The notes under the pieces were generated by a model. That model was not told the DNA's origin and made no database searches. It saw only the letters and a list, made by a program, of their open reading frames with translations. Positions 1-8,612 of a stretch of DNA of 64,000 nucleotides are shown piece after piece. This DNA comes from Cellvibrio sp. KY-YJ-3 (GTDB lineage: Bacteria > Pseudomonadota > Gammaproteobacteria > Pseudomonadales > Cellvibrionaceae): the NCBI RefSeq assembly GCF_008806955.1, contig NZ_CP031727.1, forward strand, positions 1,936,001 to 2,000,000, written 5' to 3'. Position 1 is the first letter of the stretch, and each line of letters opens with the position of its first letter. The position numbers were made by a program, and so were the translations under genes.

Positions 1-1343
1 AACTTGGTCAGGTAGTCGTTGGGTTTTGTTGCATCAAATTGCACGCCGTCAATCCATACAGTTTCATCGGGGGTGCGAATACCGGTAAAGGTTTTGAAAT
101 CAGGGAAATCGCTAGCCGCCATTTTTCCTTCTTCAATCAAGTCAGCTGCGGCTTGTTGATAAATTTCCGGAGCAACAGATTTTTTTGCCATTTCCATATA
201 CCAGCTGTCGGGTTTGGCTTCAGGAATTTGACCCCAGCGACGCATTTGAGTCAGGTACCACACTGCATCTGATACATGTGGATAAGAGGCGTTGTAGCGG
301 AAAAATACGTTGAAGTCCGGTGTTGGGCGCACGTCTTTGCGCTCGTACTCAAACACCCCGGTCATGGAGTTGGCGATAACTTTATAATCGGCACCTACAT
401 AGTGAGCAGCGGAAATCATTTTTGCACCAGCAGAGCGATTGGCGTTGTTGTTTTCATCGAGCCACTTGGCGGCGCGAATCATTGCCTTCACTACGCGAAT
501 ACTGGTGTTAGGATTTTTTTCCAGGAATTCTTTTTTCATACCAAATACTTTATCGCCAATTTTGTTGTGCACGGCCATTACCGGCACACCAATACCGCGA
601 AATACGGCTTGTTGGTTCCAGGGTTCACCCACGGAATAACCTTGAATTGTGCCCGCTTCCATCGTGGCCGGCATTTGCGGCGGCGGGGTTACTGACAACA
701 AAATATCGGCATCAATTTGTCCGGTGGTGTCGCCTTTGTGCGGTGCATATAAACCGGGGTTAATTCCGCCGGCGGCAAGCCAGTAGCGCAAGCCCATGTT
801 GTGAGTGGACACTGGAAATACCACGCCCATTTGGATGGATTTACCTGCGTCTTTCATTTCATCTACAACAGGTTTTAGGGTGCTGGCGCTAATAGGATGA
901 ACTGGTTTTCCATCGGCACCCACGGGTACATTTTTTTTCATTTTTTTCCAAATTTCATTGGAAACTGTAATGGCGTAGGTGTTCTGCGTCATGGTGAATG
1001 GAAACACCAAATTCGCTTGCGTGCCGTAACCAATATTGGCGGCAACAGGTTGTGCCAGCAGCATATGAGAGCCATCCAGCTCACCGGAAATTACCCGGTC
1101 GAGTACTACTTTCCAATTCGCTTGCGCTTCCAACTCAACGGTTAAACCTTCATCGTCGAAATAACCATTTTCATAGGCAACCGCGAGGTCAGCCATGTCG
1201 GTGAGTTTAATAAATCCAAATTTCAAATCGGTTTTTTCAGCTGGGCCAGTTGCTGCTTGTGCCGCGCTGATAAGCGAAATAGTTGCTGCAAGAACAGCAG
1301 CCGTTTTTTTCAACGGTTTTAGAAAACGTGAGACTGCATGCAT
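1..1343 (-). CDS. nrtA: Periplasmic nitrate-binding protein of an NrtABD-type ABC importer (3' end beyond window)
   Basis: Reading the minus strand from ATG 1343 gives an open frame of 447 codons running off the left edge. It starts with a Sec signal peptide (MHAVSRFLKPLKKTAAV..., cleavage near AAQAA) and continues with the CmpA/NrtA fold: the opening segment LKFGFIKLTDMADLAVAYEN, then GSHMLLAQPVAANIG, FPVSTHNMGLRYWLAAGG, and SVGEPWNQQAV. These are typical of NrtA nitrate-binding proteins. Unlike cyanobacterial NrtA there is no lipobox, so it is probably a soluble periplasmic protein. A good ribosome site (CAGGAG, seven bases before the ATG) sets the start. The permease and ATPase genes would be expected downstream, left of the window. 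Family assignment is strong; nitrate as substrate is inferred from the family, and bicarbonate or cyanate relatives exist. Confidence 0.88.
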   Translation of the reverse strand, partial: MHAVSRFLKPLKKTAAVLAATISLISAAQAATGPAEKTDLKFGFIKLTDMADLAVAYENGYFDDEGLTVELEAQANWKVVLDRVISGELDGSHMLLAQPVAANIGYGTQANLVFPFTMTQNTYAITVSNEIWKKMKKNVPVGADGKPVHPISASTLKPVVDEMKDAGKSIQMGVVFPVSTHNMGLRYWLAAGGINPGLYAPHKGDTTGQIDADILLSVTPPPQMPATMEAGTIQGYSVGEPWNQQAVFRGIGVPVMAVHNKIGDKVFGMKKEFLEKNPNTSIRVVKAMIRAAKWLDENNNANRSAGAKMISAAHYVGADYKVIANSMTGVFEYERKDVRPTPDFNVFFRYNASYPHVSDAVWYLTQMRRWGQIPEAKPDSWYMEMAKKSVAPEIYQQAAADLIEEGKMAASDFPDFKTFTGIRTPDETVWIDGVQFDATKPNDYLTK

Positions 1344-1821
1344 TTTTTTGCTCCTGACTATTGGTCTAAAAAACTAAAAAAATTATTGGGAAAATCTGGT
1401 TGTTGCTGTGCAAGTACTACTAATCAAAAAAACGTTTGGTAATTAGCTCTATTCAAACACTGTGCCAATTCCAGTAATGCATTTTTATGGCGCATTAAAT
1501 TGGATTTTGATTCGTGTTTTTTTCGCTTTTGCACGCGCGCGGAACACAAAAAAATGCACTGCTTTTTTTTGGTGCCGTGAATGCACGATTTGATGGTTGT
1601 TGGCTGGTGCTTGGTTGTTGGTGTGCCGCACTTTATTGGCGCAAAATCGCACTAGTGCGGCGCAGCAGGGGAAACAGCAAACCCGAATCGGGTGAGCGGG
1701 GAGGGCGAAGTCATTTTAAAAAGTGTTTTAAGTCAATGGGCTAGCGATGGTTAGGTGTCAGCACTCGCGCTGGGCAGCGTCTATACTGGAGTGCAGATAG
1801 AACCCATGATAAGGATAAATA
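1344..1821. other. Intergenic region between divergent nrtA and the lipoprotein gene
   Basis: This stretch of 478 bases separates two divergent genes. It holds the sigma-54-like site at 1452-1467, several A/T runs, a perfect 12-base palindrome CGCACTAGTGCG at 1648-1659, and a TATACT -10-like hexamer at 1782-1787, 35 bases before the next gene. A short open frame at 1514-1744 has no ribosome site and an unconvincing composition, so I do not call it a gene. Confidence 0.5.
1452..1467 (-). promoter_or_regulatory. Possible sigma-54 promoter of nrtA
   Basis: The minus strand reads TGGCACAGTGTTTGAA, against the sigma-54 consensus TGGCACG-N4-TTGCW. The -24 GG and the spacing fit; the -12 element is GA instead of GC. 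It lies about 109 bases upstream of the nrtA ATG. Nitrogen-controlled sigma-54 transcription is common for nitrate assimilation genes, but the -12 mismatch keeps this tentative. Confidence 0.4.
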
Positions 1822-2982
1822 ATGATGAAGTTGTGGCGGTTTTTGCTGGTTTATCTCTGCGTTGGCCTCTGGGGCTGTTCCTCGGTGGTGCAAAAAGTTC
1901 CGTTTTTGGCCGAGCAGGGCCCAATTGCCAAGGCGCTCTCGGGAGAGTTGATTCTCGGGCGCCCTTATACGGCTGCAGATTTGCCTGACCACGAGCTATT
2001 TGAATTGACGCCGGAGATGGAAAACTTTGCTACCAGCACCGTCGCGGGTATTAGTGCGGCGGATAAAAAAGCCGAGGCATTGCATCGTGCACTAATGACA
2101 TCGGTGCAATTGGGCGGGCGCGGTATTACTTATTCGGCTTACACCACCAATACCGGCATCGATGCTTTTGAAAAGCGCCAGGCCAACTGTTTAAGTTATA
2201 CCTTGCTTTATGTGGCCATGGCGCGCCATCTAGGGCTGAAAGCAGAGGTTAATGAAGTGATATTGCCGCCCACCTGGGATATGCGCGAGGGGGATACCTA
2301 TCTATTTATGCGGCATGTGAATGCCAAGGTGTTTATGCCCAGTACGCCGCGCACCTGGATCAGGGCAGTGAACACGGCTGATGTGAGCGACATAGTGGTG
2401 GATTTGGAGATGCGTCGCTTTCGTGCGCACTACAAACAAAAAGTGATTGGCAAGGATCTGGTGGCAGCGCAGTTTTATTCCAACCGTGGCATGGAGTTGG
2501 CGGCAGAGGGCGATGTCCGCGCGGGATTTCTGTATTTGCGCAAAGCCTTATTGATGAGCGAGGAGCCGAGTTATATCTGGAGTAACTTTGGCAGTTTTTA
2601 CCGCCGCCAGGGTTTTATGGCGGAAGCCGAGGCGATTTATTTGCACGGGTTAAAGGTAAACCCGCGCGATTACACCATCATGCACAACCTTGCCGGCCTA
2701 TATAAGGACACGGGCAATCTGGCACAGCACCAGTATTACCAAGAACGGGTGCGCAAACATCGCAATGCCAACCCCTATTACATTTATCGCCGTGCGCTGG
2801 AGGCGAGCGAGCAACAAGACTATGTCAAGGCATTGCAGTTAATTAAAAAGGCCATAAAAAAAGAGAAAGACGAAATTCGTTTTTATCGTTTGGCGGTTAC
2901 TATTTATGATGCCTTGGGCGATAGTGAAAATGCGGAGCACATGCGCGATAAGGTGTATCAGCTCAATACTATTCGTTTCTGA
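1822..2982 (+). CDS. Lipoprotein with transglutaminase-like domain and TPR repeats
   Basis: The 386-residue product starts with a lipoprotein signal ending in the lipobox LWGC near residue 19, so it is probably attached to a membrane on the periplasmic side. Residues of about 90-180 look like a transglutaminase/cysteine-protease fold, with a candidate nucleophile in QANCLSYTLLYVAMA and a later HVNAKVF histidine. The C-terminal half consists of TPR-like helices (GFLYLRKALLM, YIWSNFGSFYRRQG, DYTIMHNLAGLYKDTGN). The ribosome site AAGGA precedes the tandem ATG ATG. It is monocistronic and its 3' end overlaps the convergent DUF3833 gene by 14 bases. No specific function is known to me; a role in envelope protein processing or assembly is only a guess. 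Confidence 0.75.
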   Translation: MMKLWRFLLVYLCVGLWGCSSVVQKVPFLAEQGPIAKALSGELILGRPYTAADLPDHELFELTPEMENFATSTVAGISAADKKAEALHRALMTSVQLGGRGITYSAYTTNTGIDAFEKRQANCLSYTLLYVAMARHLGLKAEVNEVILPPTWDMREGDTYLFMRHVNAKVFMPSTPRTWIRAVNTADVSDIVVDLEMRRFRAHYKQKVIGKDLVAAQFYSNRGMELAAEGDVRAGFLYLRKALLMSEEPSYIWSNFGSFYRRQGFMAEAEAIYLHGLKVNPRDYTIMHNLAGLYKDTGNLAQHQYYQERVRKHRNANPYYIYRRALEASEQQDYVKALQLIKKAIKKEKDEIRFYRLAVTIYDALGDSENAEHMRDKVYQLNTIRF

Positions 2983-3502
2983 CAATCACTAGCTGGATGC
3001 TGCCCACTTTGAAACCCCATTTGCGCAGGGTGGATTCGTTGAGCAGTACCTTGTTGTCCACTTGCCACATCCAGTCCTCTACCCGCAGTTGTAGTGGCGA
3101 ACCCTTGTAGGCAATTTCCAGTACATAATCCAGTTGCATCGCATTGCCGCTCACCTTGGCTTTGCCGGTGCCAATCACATCGCCTGCGGTGGCGTTGTAA
3201 CCGTCGCCGTTGGGCGTGAGTGTCCAGTTGCGAAACTGCACTTCGCCGTCATCAAATACAAACCGCTCCTCCAGTGTACCCACGCCGTTTTTCCAGTAGG
3301 CATTGATTGTTGCATTGAAATAGCGCGTGACCTTGCCGCTGCGATCCTTGAGTACACCGTGAGCGCTCAGCGAGCCATTAAAAAAAACGCGCGGATCAAG
3401 CTGCGGAGTGTTTTGGGTGTAGTCGTCGACACTGGAGGTAGAACATGAGGAGAGCATAAGTATCAGGCCTGATAAAAACAGCAATTTCCAAGGGGCGCGC
3501 AT
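2969..3502 (-). CDS. DUF3833-family lipoprotein
   Basis: I start the protein at the internal ATG (minus strand, 3502), because the product then begins with a clean lipoprotein signal, MRAPWKLLFLSGLILMLSSC; an upstream in-frame ATG at 3556 would bury this signal. The 177-residue product matches DUF3833: NGSLSAHGVLKDRSGKVTR, then the W/Y-rich beta strands TLEERFVFDDGEVQFRNW and the C-terminal DWMWQVDNKVLLNES. DUF3833 proteins are small outer-membrane-type lipoproteins of unknown function, often near cyclopropane fatty acid synthase or short-chain dehydrogenase genes; those partners are not seen here. Confidence 0.8.
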   Translation of the reverse strand: MRAPWKLLFLSGLILMLSSCSTSSVDDYTQNTPQLDPRVFFNGSLSAHGVLKDRSGKVTRYFNATINAYWKNGVGTLEERFVFDDGEVQFRNWTLTPNGDGYNATAGDVIGTGKAKVSGNAMQLDYVLEIAYKGSPLQLRVEDWMWQVDNKVLLNESTLRKWGFKVGSIQLVIVRNE

Positions 3503-3724
3503 GGAGTTGAGCCTTTCGTGAATGAGTTGTGTCCGCCGTACAAGCGGTCTTGCCATTACATACGCCGCCGTGTGCAGGGGGGATCACCGGTGCGAGTAAC
3601 AGGGTAAAAGACTGTAATTGTCCATTTGCCTATATGGACTCAGGGCAACTCAGGTACTAGTCTGCCGCTGCTCTGCTATTCCCTGCAGGGCTATAACAAC
3701 AAACGGCGACAACGAGGAATCACA

Positions 3725-4543
3725 ATGAAATTATCCCTTTTGGCATGGGCAGGTCTGGCGACTGCGCTGGTGACGAGCAGTGTGCAAGCGGCCGAATGGC
3801 GCTCACTGTTTAACGGTAAGGATCTCACCGGCTGGCAGCCTTATGTGAGTTTTCAGCCTGAAACCAATGCCTATAACCTGGTTTCCAAACACACCCCGCG
3901 CGGTATTAACAACGATCCCAAAAAAGTGTTTAGCGTGGTGGATGGCCTGTTGCGGGTATCGGGTGAAGAGTGGGGTGGTTTGACCTCGCTGGAAGAGTTC
4001 GGCGCTTTTCATTTGAAGTTTGATGTGAAGTGGGGCGAGAAGAAATGGTCGCCACGCTTGGATGCCCCGCGCGATAGCGGCCTGCTGTATTTTGCCGTAG
4101 GGCCGGAAGGCGCCCAGAGCAGCCACTGGTTGCGCAGCCACGAGTTTCAGGTGCAAGAGGGCGATAGCGGCGATTACCACAGCCTGGACGGGGTGATTAT
4201 TGACGTGCACGCCACCGACACCAACATTGGCGATTGGAAATTCTACGCCTATGACCCCAAAGCACCGCTGCGCAAAGATATCGCCGCGCGTGTATTGAAG
4301 CTTGGTCTCCACGAAAAACCCAGCGGTGAGTGGGACACCATGGAAGTGATTGCCGATGGTGAAACACTAATCCATAAAGTGAATGGTCATGAAGTATTTC
4401 GCGGCTTTAATTCCCGTCACAAGGTCGATGGTAAATACGTCCCGCTGGCGCGCGGCAAGTTGCAAATCCAATCCGAAGGGGCCGAGACTTTTTATCGCAA
4501 TATCCAGATAAAAGCACTGGATAAACCGGCGGCGGAGGATTAA
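3725..4543 (+). CDS. Secreted DUF1080 (3-keto-disaccharide hydrolase-like) protein
   Basis: The start chosen is the ATG behind the ribosome site GAGGAATCACA, which gives a 272-residue protein with a Sec signal peptide ending in VQA|AEW. The mature part opens with WRSLFNGKDLTGWQPY, the hallmark of DUF1080 (PF06439), a concanavalin-like beta sandwich named for 3-keto-disaccharide hydrolases and also found as a glycan-binding or lyase-like module. Other family features are FHLKFDVKWGEKKWSPR, DSGLLYFAVGPEG and HEFQVQEGDSGDYHS. It probably acts on sugars in the periplasm. It is followed within 63 bases by a glutathione peroxidase gene on the same strand. Exact substrate unknown. Confidence 0.82.
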   Translation: MKLSLLAWAGLATALVTSSVQAAEWRSLFNGKDLTGWQPYVSFQPETNAYNLVSKHTPRGINNDPKKVFSVVDGLLRVSGEEWGGLTSLEEFGAFHLKFDVKWGEKKWSPRLDAPRDSGLLYFAVGPEGAQSSHWLRSHEFQVQEGDSGDYHSLDGVIIDVHATDTNIGDWKFYAYDPKAPLRKDIAARVLKLGLHEKPSGEWDTMEVIADGETLIHKVNGHEVFRGFNSRHKVDGKYVPLARGKLQIQSEGAETFYRNIQIKALDKPAAED

Positions 4544-4606
4544 GTCGCGCTTGATTAAATAGCGGCGCGCGTGCAGTCTGGGCTCATTACCTCACGAGGA
4601 TTACTT

Positions 4607-5089
4607 ATGAGCCCCTTCTATTCTTTCTCCGCCGAATCCCTCACTGGTCAGCCTGTGCCCATGGCTGACTACCAAGGCAAAGTCGTGCTGGTGGTGAATA
4701 CCGCCAGCCAGTGCGGCTTTACCCCCCAGTACGCCGGTTTGGAAAAGCTGTACCAAACCTATAAAGATCAGGGTCTGGTAATCCTCGGTTTCCCCTGCAA
4801 TCAGTTTGGCGGGCAGGAGCCGGGCGATGCCGCTGAGATAGCCCAGACCTGTCAACTCAATTACGGTGTTACCTTTCCAATGTTTGCCAAGGTGGATGTA
4901 AATGGCAGCGAAGCCCATCCACTGTTTAAATGGCTCACCGATGCAGCGCCAGGTATGTTGGGCAATGCGATCAAATGGAACTTCACCAAATTTTTAATTG
5001 GCCGCGATGGTAAGGCGATTAAACGTTTTGCCCCTATCACCAAACCGGAAGCGCTTGCGGACTCCATTCGCGCGCAATTGAATCCCTGA
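4607..5089 (+). CDS. Glutathione/thioredoxin peroxidase
   Basis: This is a 160-residue member of the GPx family. The peroxidatic cysteine is Cys36 in [12 protein letters not shown], the second cysteine Cys64 lies in [12 protein letters not shown] with catalytic Gln70, and the Trp/Asn pair is in [14 protein letters not shown]. Such bacterial BtuE-like enzymes reduce hydroperoxides, usually with thioredoxin. No signal peptide, so cytoplasmic. The ATG at 4607 is preceded by CGAGGATTACTT; an in-frame upstream ATG at 4571 would add twelve residues without a family match. It sits between the DUF1080 gene and a retropepsin-like gene. Confidence 0.92.
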   Translation: MSPFYSFSAESLTGQPVPMADYQGKVVLVVNTASQCGFTPQYAGLEKLYQTYKDQGLVILGFPCNQFGGQEPGDAAEIAQTCQLNYGVTFPMFAKVDVNGSEAHPLFKWLTDAAPGMLGNAIKWNFTKFLIGRDGKAIKRFAPITKPEALADSIRAQLNP

Positions 5090-5115
5090 TTTTAATGAAG
5101 GCCCGGTGTTAACTT

Positions 5116-6240
5116 ATGCGTTTTGCTCCCTCGCTGGCACTGACAGTCATCGCTTTCGCAGCGGGCTTTTATGCGAGTGAATATCGCCACACAAAAGTTG
5201 CGCCCTCCGATCTTGCCCCAGCCTTAACCGAGAACCCGGCGACCAGCAGCTCCACTACCAATGCCGCGCATTCATCACCATTATTGAATGAGTCGCTTGA
5301 TAAATCGCTGGCCGCCAGTTCTGCCATCACCCAACAACCGTTTTCCAGTCTTGCCGCATTAACCCCCCTTGAGCAGGCAACGCGATGGATCGCCACCGGC
5401 AACTATGGGCAAGCGGTGCCCTTACTCGAGCAGCTACTGCAAACTGATCCGCAATTGGCGGAAGCCATGCGTTTACTGGCACGGGTGTATGAAGAGCAGG
5501 GGCAACATGAACAAGCTGTCGCGATCTGGTTTCGTTATTTCAGTGCAGAAATTGACGCGCAAAAAATCGAGGCGGGTTTGCAGTACCTCGCTAATTATTT
5601 GGTGCGCTTGGCATCTAACCCGGTGCTATTTGGCGAGCGTCAAGCGTGGTTAATGCAACAGCTAAATGACTTGATTCGCTTAACCCCGGACAATGGTGAG
5701 TTGCATTTGCGTTTGGCAAGCATGCATCTGGATGATAAAGAAAAAGAGTTGGCGCAGTACCATGCACTGATGGCGGCGAATCAGGTAGATACCCGCGCGC
5801 GCGCCGATGCGTTGTTAATTCTTATTAGTGGCGATGGTTTGAATAACGCGGCGCGCGGAGAAGAAGTCACCATTGCGCTGCAGCGTTTTGGTAAACAATT
5901 TTTAGTCCCGGTCACCATCGATGGTATTTCTGCGCGTTTGTTATTGGATACCGGCGCTTCCATCAGTGGGCTTACCGCGACTTTTGTAGAGCGCCACTAC
6001 AGTTTGGTGCGCAATACCAAACCCATCAAACTCAATACTGCCAGCGGCACGGTGGACAGTTATTTATTTGTGGTGAATAGCCTCAATATCGCCTCGCTGG
6101 AATTTACCCAGCACCTGCTCGCCCGCTTGCCGATGGATAATGCCAATCAATTTGATGGCCTGCTCGGCGTCGATATTCTCGGGCGCTTTGAGTTTGTCAT
6201 CGATCAGGAAAAAGCCGAACTGTATTTACGTAAGCGTTGA
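5116..6240 (+). CDS. Membrane-anchored retropepsin-like aspartic protease with TPR segment
   Basis: The 374-residue protein has an N-terminal hydrophobic anchor (residues 4-20), a Ser/Thr/Ala-rich linker to about residue 75, helical TPR-like repeats from about 85 to 235 (TRWIATGNYGQAVPLLEQLL, AMRLLARVYEEQGQHEQAV), and a C-terminal clan AA protease domain. The active-site motif LLLDTGAS places the catalytic aspartate at Asp278, followed by a flap-like region and GLLGVDILGRFEFVID. Bacterial retropepsin-like proteases work as homodimers, so one motif per chain is normal. The orientation of the anchor suggests a periplasmic protease. Biological substrate unknown. It ends 15 bases before the next gene, probably in one transcript. 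Confidence 0.82.
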   Translation: MRFAPSLALTVIAFAAGFYASEYRHTKVAPSDLAPALTENPATSSSTTNAAHSSPLLNESLDKSLAASSAITQQPFSSLAALTPLEQATRWIATGNYGQAVPLLEQLLQTDPQLAEAMRLLARVYEEQGQHEQAVAIWFRYFSAEIDAQKIEAGLQYLANYLVRLASNPVLFGERQAWLMQQLNDLIRLTPDNGELHLRLASMHLDDKEKELAQYHALMAANQVDTRARADALLILISGDGLNNAARGEEVTIALQRFGKQFLVPVTIDGISARLLLDTGASISGLTATFVERHYSLVRNTKPIKLNTASGTVDSYLFVVNSLNIASLEFTQHLLARLPMDNANQFDGLLGVDILGRFEFVIDQEKAELYLRKR

Positions 6241-6255
6241 TAAGGAGTTGATTTT

Positions 6256-6804
6256 ATGGGTAAACGTTTTGAGGCTATTTCAGAAGCCTTGCAGGAATTT
6301 ATTGCACAACAGAAAATATTTTTCGTGGGTACGGCAACGGATACCAGCCGGGTAAATATTTCCCCCAAGGGTATGGATTCATTGAGAGTGCTGGATGCTA
6401 ACCGGGTGATTTGGCTCAATGTCACCGGCAGTGGCAATGAAACGGCAGCGCATTTGCAAACCCACCCGCGCATGACGATTATGTTTGCGGCTTTTGAAGG
6501 TGCGCCGATGATATTGCGTTTATACGGAACCGCGCGTGCCATTCACAATGGTGACGCTGAGTGGGCAGCGCTCTATGCGCATTTCCCCGCAAATACCGGC
6601 GCGCGTCAGATTTTTGATATGCAGGTGGAGTTAGTACAAACCTCTTGTGGAATGTCGATACCATTTTTTGATTATGTAGATGAGCGCGAGCAATTGAATC
6701 AATGGGCTGTTAACAAGGGCGAGCAAGGTATTCGTGATTATTGGCAAGAAAAAAATAAACTCAGCCTGGACGGTGTGCCGACGGGAATTGATAAAGTGCT
6801 GTAA
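6256..6804 (+). CDS. Pyridoxamine 5'-phosphate oxidase family protein
   Basis: The 182-residue product has the split-barrel flavin-binding fold: QQKIFFVGTATDTSRVNISPKG near residue 20, VIWLNVTGSGNETAAHL, and MILRLYGTARAIH. Proteins of this form bind FMN or F420-like flavins and are usually not the true PdxH, which is longer and carries a different C terminus. The ribosome site AAGGAG lies 8 bases before the ATG. It is the last gene of a rightward cluster and is followed by a strong terminator. The actual substrate is unknown. Confidence 0.82.
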   Translation: MGKRFEAISEALQEFIAQQKIFFVGTATDTSRVNISPKGMDSLRVLDANRVIWLNVTGSGNETAAHLQTHPRMTIMFAAFEGAPMILRLYGTARAIHNGDAEWAALYAHFPANTGARQIFDMQVELVQTSCGMSIPFFDYVDEREQLNQWAVNKGEQGIRDYWQEKNKLSLDGVPTGIDKVL

Positions 6805-6833
6805 AAAAGTAAAAACGTAAAAAACAGATAAAT

Positions 6834-6863
6834 AAAAAGGCAGCCATGAGGGCTGCCTTTTTT
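6834..6863. terminator. Bidirectional rho-independent terminator
   Basis: A 12-base stem (AAAAAGGCAGCC pairing with GGCTGCCTTTTT) with a 5-base loop lies between two convergent genes, with A and T runs on either side. The same stem recurs at 49464-49493. Confidence 0.9.
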
Positions 6864-6877
6864 AATGAGATTTTTTG

Positions 6878-7777
6878 TTAGAAAAAAATCCAGTAAATAA
6901 GTGCGAGATACAAACTGTATTGCACTAAATAATAAAGTGTAGTGTTGAATGCCTTGAGCTTTTTGCCGAGCAAGCGAATTTTATACAGCGTGCCAAAGGC
7001 GCGGTTTAAAAAACCTACCTTGTCGCCATCCATATTCTTGGTTGCCGAGCCAGCCACCACAATGCGCGAAAAGAGTTCATTAAACCAATCGACCAGAAAG
7101 AAATTGACCGGGCGTTTAACATCCACAAATAAAATGATTCGATTTTGATCGGTTTTATTGTGTGCGTAATGAATATAGGTTTCATCAAACATTACTGCTT
7201 CGCCATCGCGCCAAAAATAGGGTTGGCCATCCACACTAATAAAACAGTCTTCGGAATTGGGGGTGGATAAACCCAGGTGGTAGCGCAGCGAACCAGCGTA
7301 GGGGTCGCGATGTTTTACCAAGCGCGCACCCGGCGGCAACATAGTAAACATAGCGCCCTTGATATTGGGAACCTGGTTGATAAGCGCTACCGTTTGTGGG
7401 CAAAGCTGTTCGGCAGATTTAAGGTTGGCGCCATACCATTTCAGGTAAAAACGCTTCCAGCCAGTTTTAAAAAAGGAGTTAAAACCCAAGTCATCCAACT
7501 TATCTGAGGCTCTAATTTTCGCCTCGGCATTCAAACTTAATGCCTCGTCGCGAATGGTTTCCCAGTTGTCCTGTAAAATTTTCAGCTCAGGGAAATCGGC
7601 AGGGTTAAGGTAGGCGGTCTTTTTATCCTTGGCAAAAATATAAAATAGGCAATTAATAGGTGCTAAAAAGTTGGCGTGGTCACTCAATTTGCGCTGCCAG
7701 CGTTCATGCTGGACAGTACCGCGATTCTGGATATAAATGGCCGAAATAATAAAAATGGCCAGTACCAAAAGTCCCAT
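6878..7777 (-). CDS. lpxO: LpxO-like lipid A / aspartyl-asparaginyl beta-hydroxylase
   Basis: The 299-residue protein has an N-terminal membrane segment (residues 2-16), a second hydrophobic stretch at the C terminus (ILLYLVQYSLYLALIYWIFF region), and between them an Fe(II)/2-oxoglutarate dioxygenase domain of the aspartyl/asparaginyl hydroxylase family. The iron-binding motif is KHRDPYAG (His156, Asp158) with distal His203 in DETYIHYAHN and the 2-oxoglutarate arginine in NRIILFVDVKRP. Length and membrane topology fit LpxO, which adds a 2-hydroxyl to a lipid A secondary acyl chain on the cytoplasmic face of the inner membrane. The start is supported by CCGGAG ahead of the ATG. Confidence 0.85.
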   Translation of the reverse strand: MGLLVLAIFIISAIYIQNRGTVQHERWQRKLSDHANFLAPINCLFYIFAKDKKTAYLNPADFPELKILQDNWETIRDEALSLNAEAKIRASDKLDDLGFNSFFKTGWKRFYLKWYGANLKSAEQLCPQTVALINQVPNIKGAMFTMLPPGARLVKHRDPYAGSLRYHLGLSTPNSEDCFISVDGQPYFWRDGEAVMFDETYIHYAHNKTDQNRIILFVDVKRPVNFFLVDWFNELFSRIVVAGSATKNMDGDKVGFLNRAFGTLYKIRLLGKKLKAFNTTLYYLVQYSLYLALIYWIFF

Positions 7778-7901
7778 TTGTTAGATCTCCGGGGGGCTGC
7801 TAAACAGGCCGCCAGAATACTGATGGGGTATGGCTATTTCAACGGACAAATGTAAGAAGTTTGTGCGGCTTGCAGCCTTAGCTGGTATAAAACGTCATTT
7901 C

Positions 7902-7921
7902 GCTGCCAGCCCTGTGGCAGC
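7902..7921. other. Small hairpin in the divergent promoter region
   Basis: GCTGCCA and TGGCAGC form a 7-base stem with a 6-base loop, about 40 bases upstream of the CPBP gene. It could be an operator or leader structure; no poly-T follows, so it is not a terminator. Confidence 0.3.
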
Positions 7922-7963
7922 ACCCCCTTCCCGCCCGGGCAAAGATGAATTGCAGAGGATTAA

Positions 7964-8563
7964 ATGGAAAAGAAATTGGGTTTTTCGGCAGTCTTGACCA
8001 GTCAGGTCACGATCCTGCTTCTGGGGCTGGGAGCACTCCAGTTTGCCGCTATCGATTGGCAGTGGTGGGGCTTTTCAGCGGGTATGGATTTGCTCCTGGC
8101 AGTTCTGGCGGCGCTTCTCACCTATGGCACTATCTACCTCATGTATCGCCATGGCGGGCGATTTGCGGCAACCTTATTGGCAGATGTGCAGAAAATAACC
8201 GTGCATTTTGCCGACTACTCCTGGGCTAAAATTGCCTGTGTTGCACTGCTTGCTGGCGTGGGTGAGGAGTTGCTGTTTCGCATTGCCTTGCAGTCCTGGT
8301 TGGCGAATCATGTTGCTATTTACCTGGCTATTTTTGCACCGGCATTAGTATTTGGGTTGTTGCATTTTTTGTCCTGGTCTTATTTTATTGCGGCAACCGT
8401 CATGGGTTTGCTGTTTGGTATTGTTTATCATCTCACCCAAAGTGCAATGCTCGTGATTGTATGGCATGCCGTTTACGACTTGATCGCCTTGGGGGTGATG
8501 ATTAAATATCCCCAACTCCTGGGGTTGCCGCCGCGCGTTACCAATAATTATTTTTTGTCCTGA
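7964..8563 (+). CDS. CPBP family intramembrane glutamic endopeptidase
   Basis: The 199-residue protein is almost wholly hydrophobic with about six membrane segments. It carries the CPBP (Rce1/Abi) signature: GVGEELLFR with Glu101, Glu102 and Arg106, FGLLHF with His134, and a final WHAVYD motif. CPBP enzymes are intramembrane proteases; in bacteria they act in bacteriocin immunity, prenylated peptide processing or regulated proteolysis. A good ribosome site (CAGAGGATTAA) precedes the ATG. No bacteriocin gene is adjacent, so the target is unknown. Confidence 0.88.
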   Translation: MEKKLGFSAVLTSQVTILLLGLGALQFAAIDWQWWGFSAGMDLLLAVLAALLTYGTIYLMYRHGGRFAATLLADVQKITVHFADYSWAKIACVALLAGVGEELLFRIALQSWLANHVAIYLAIFAPALVFGLLHFLSWSYFIAATVMGLLFGIVYHLTQSAMLVIVWHAVYDLIALGVMIKYPQLLGLPPRVTNNYFLS

Positions 8564-8612
8564 TTCTTATTGGAATTATCACCGTCTTTTATTAACACTC
8601 TTGAAACCCGAT

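Noticed and set aside
276-695. Plus-strand open frame of 139 codons at the left edge
   Set aside because: It is the antisense shadow of nrtA, whose frame is continuous and matches the family along its length.
1552-1575. NtrC-like site (TGCAC and GGTGC) upstream of nrtA
   Set aside because: The half sites are about 12 bases apart, while NtrC sites have about 7.
1514-1744. Open frame of 76 codons in the nrtA upstream region
   Set aside because: No ribosome site, low-complexity composition, and it overlaps the likely promoter area.
8601-8612. TTG as start of the first GNAT gene
   Set aside because: It adds only four residues and has no better ribosome site than ATG 8613.
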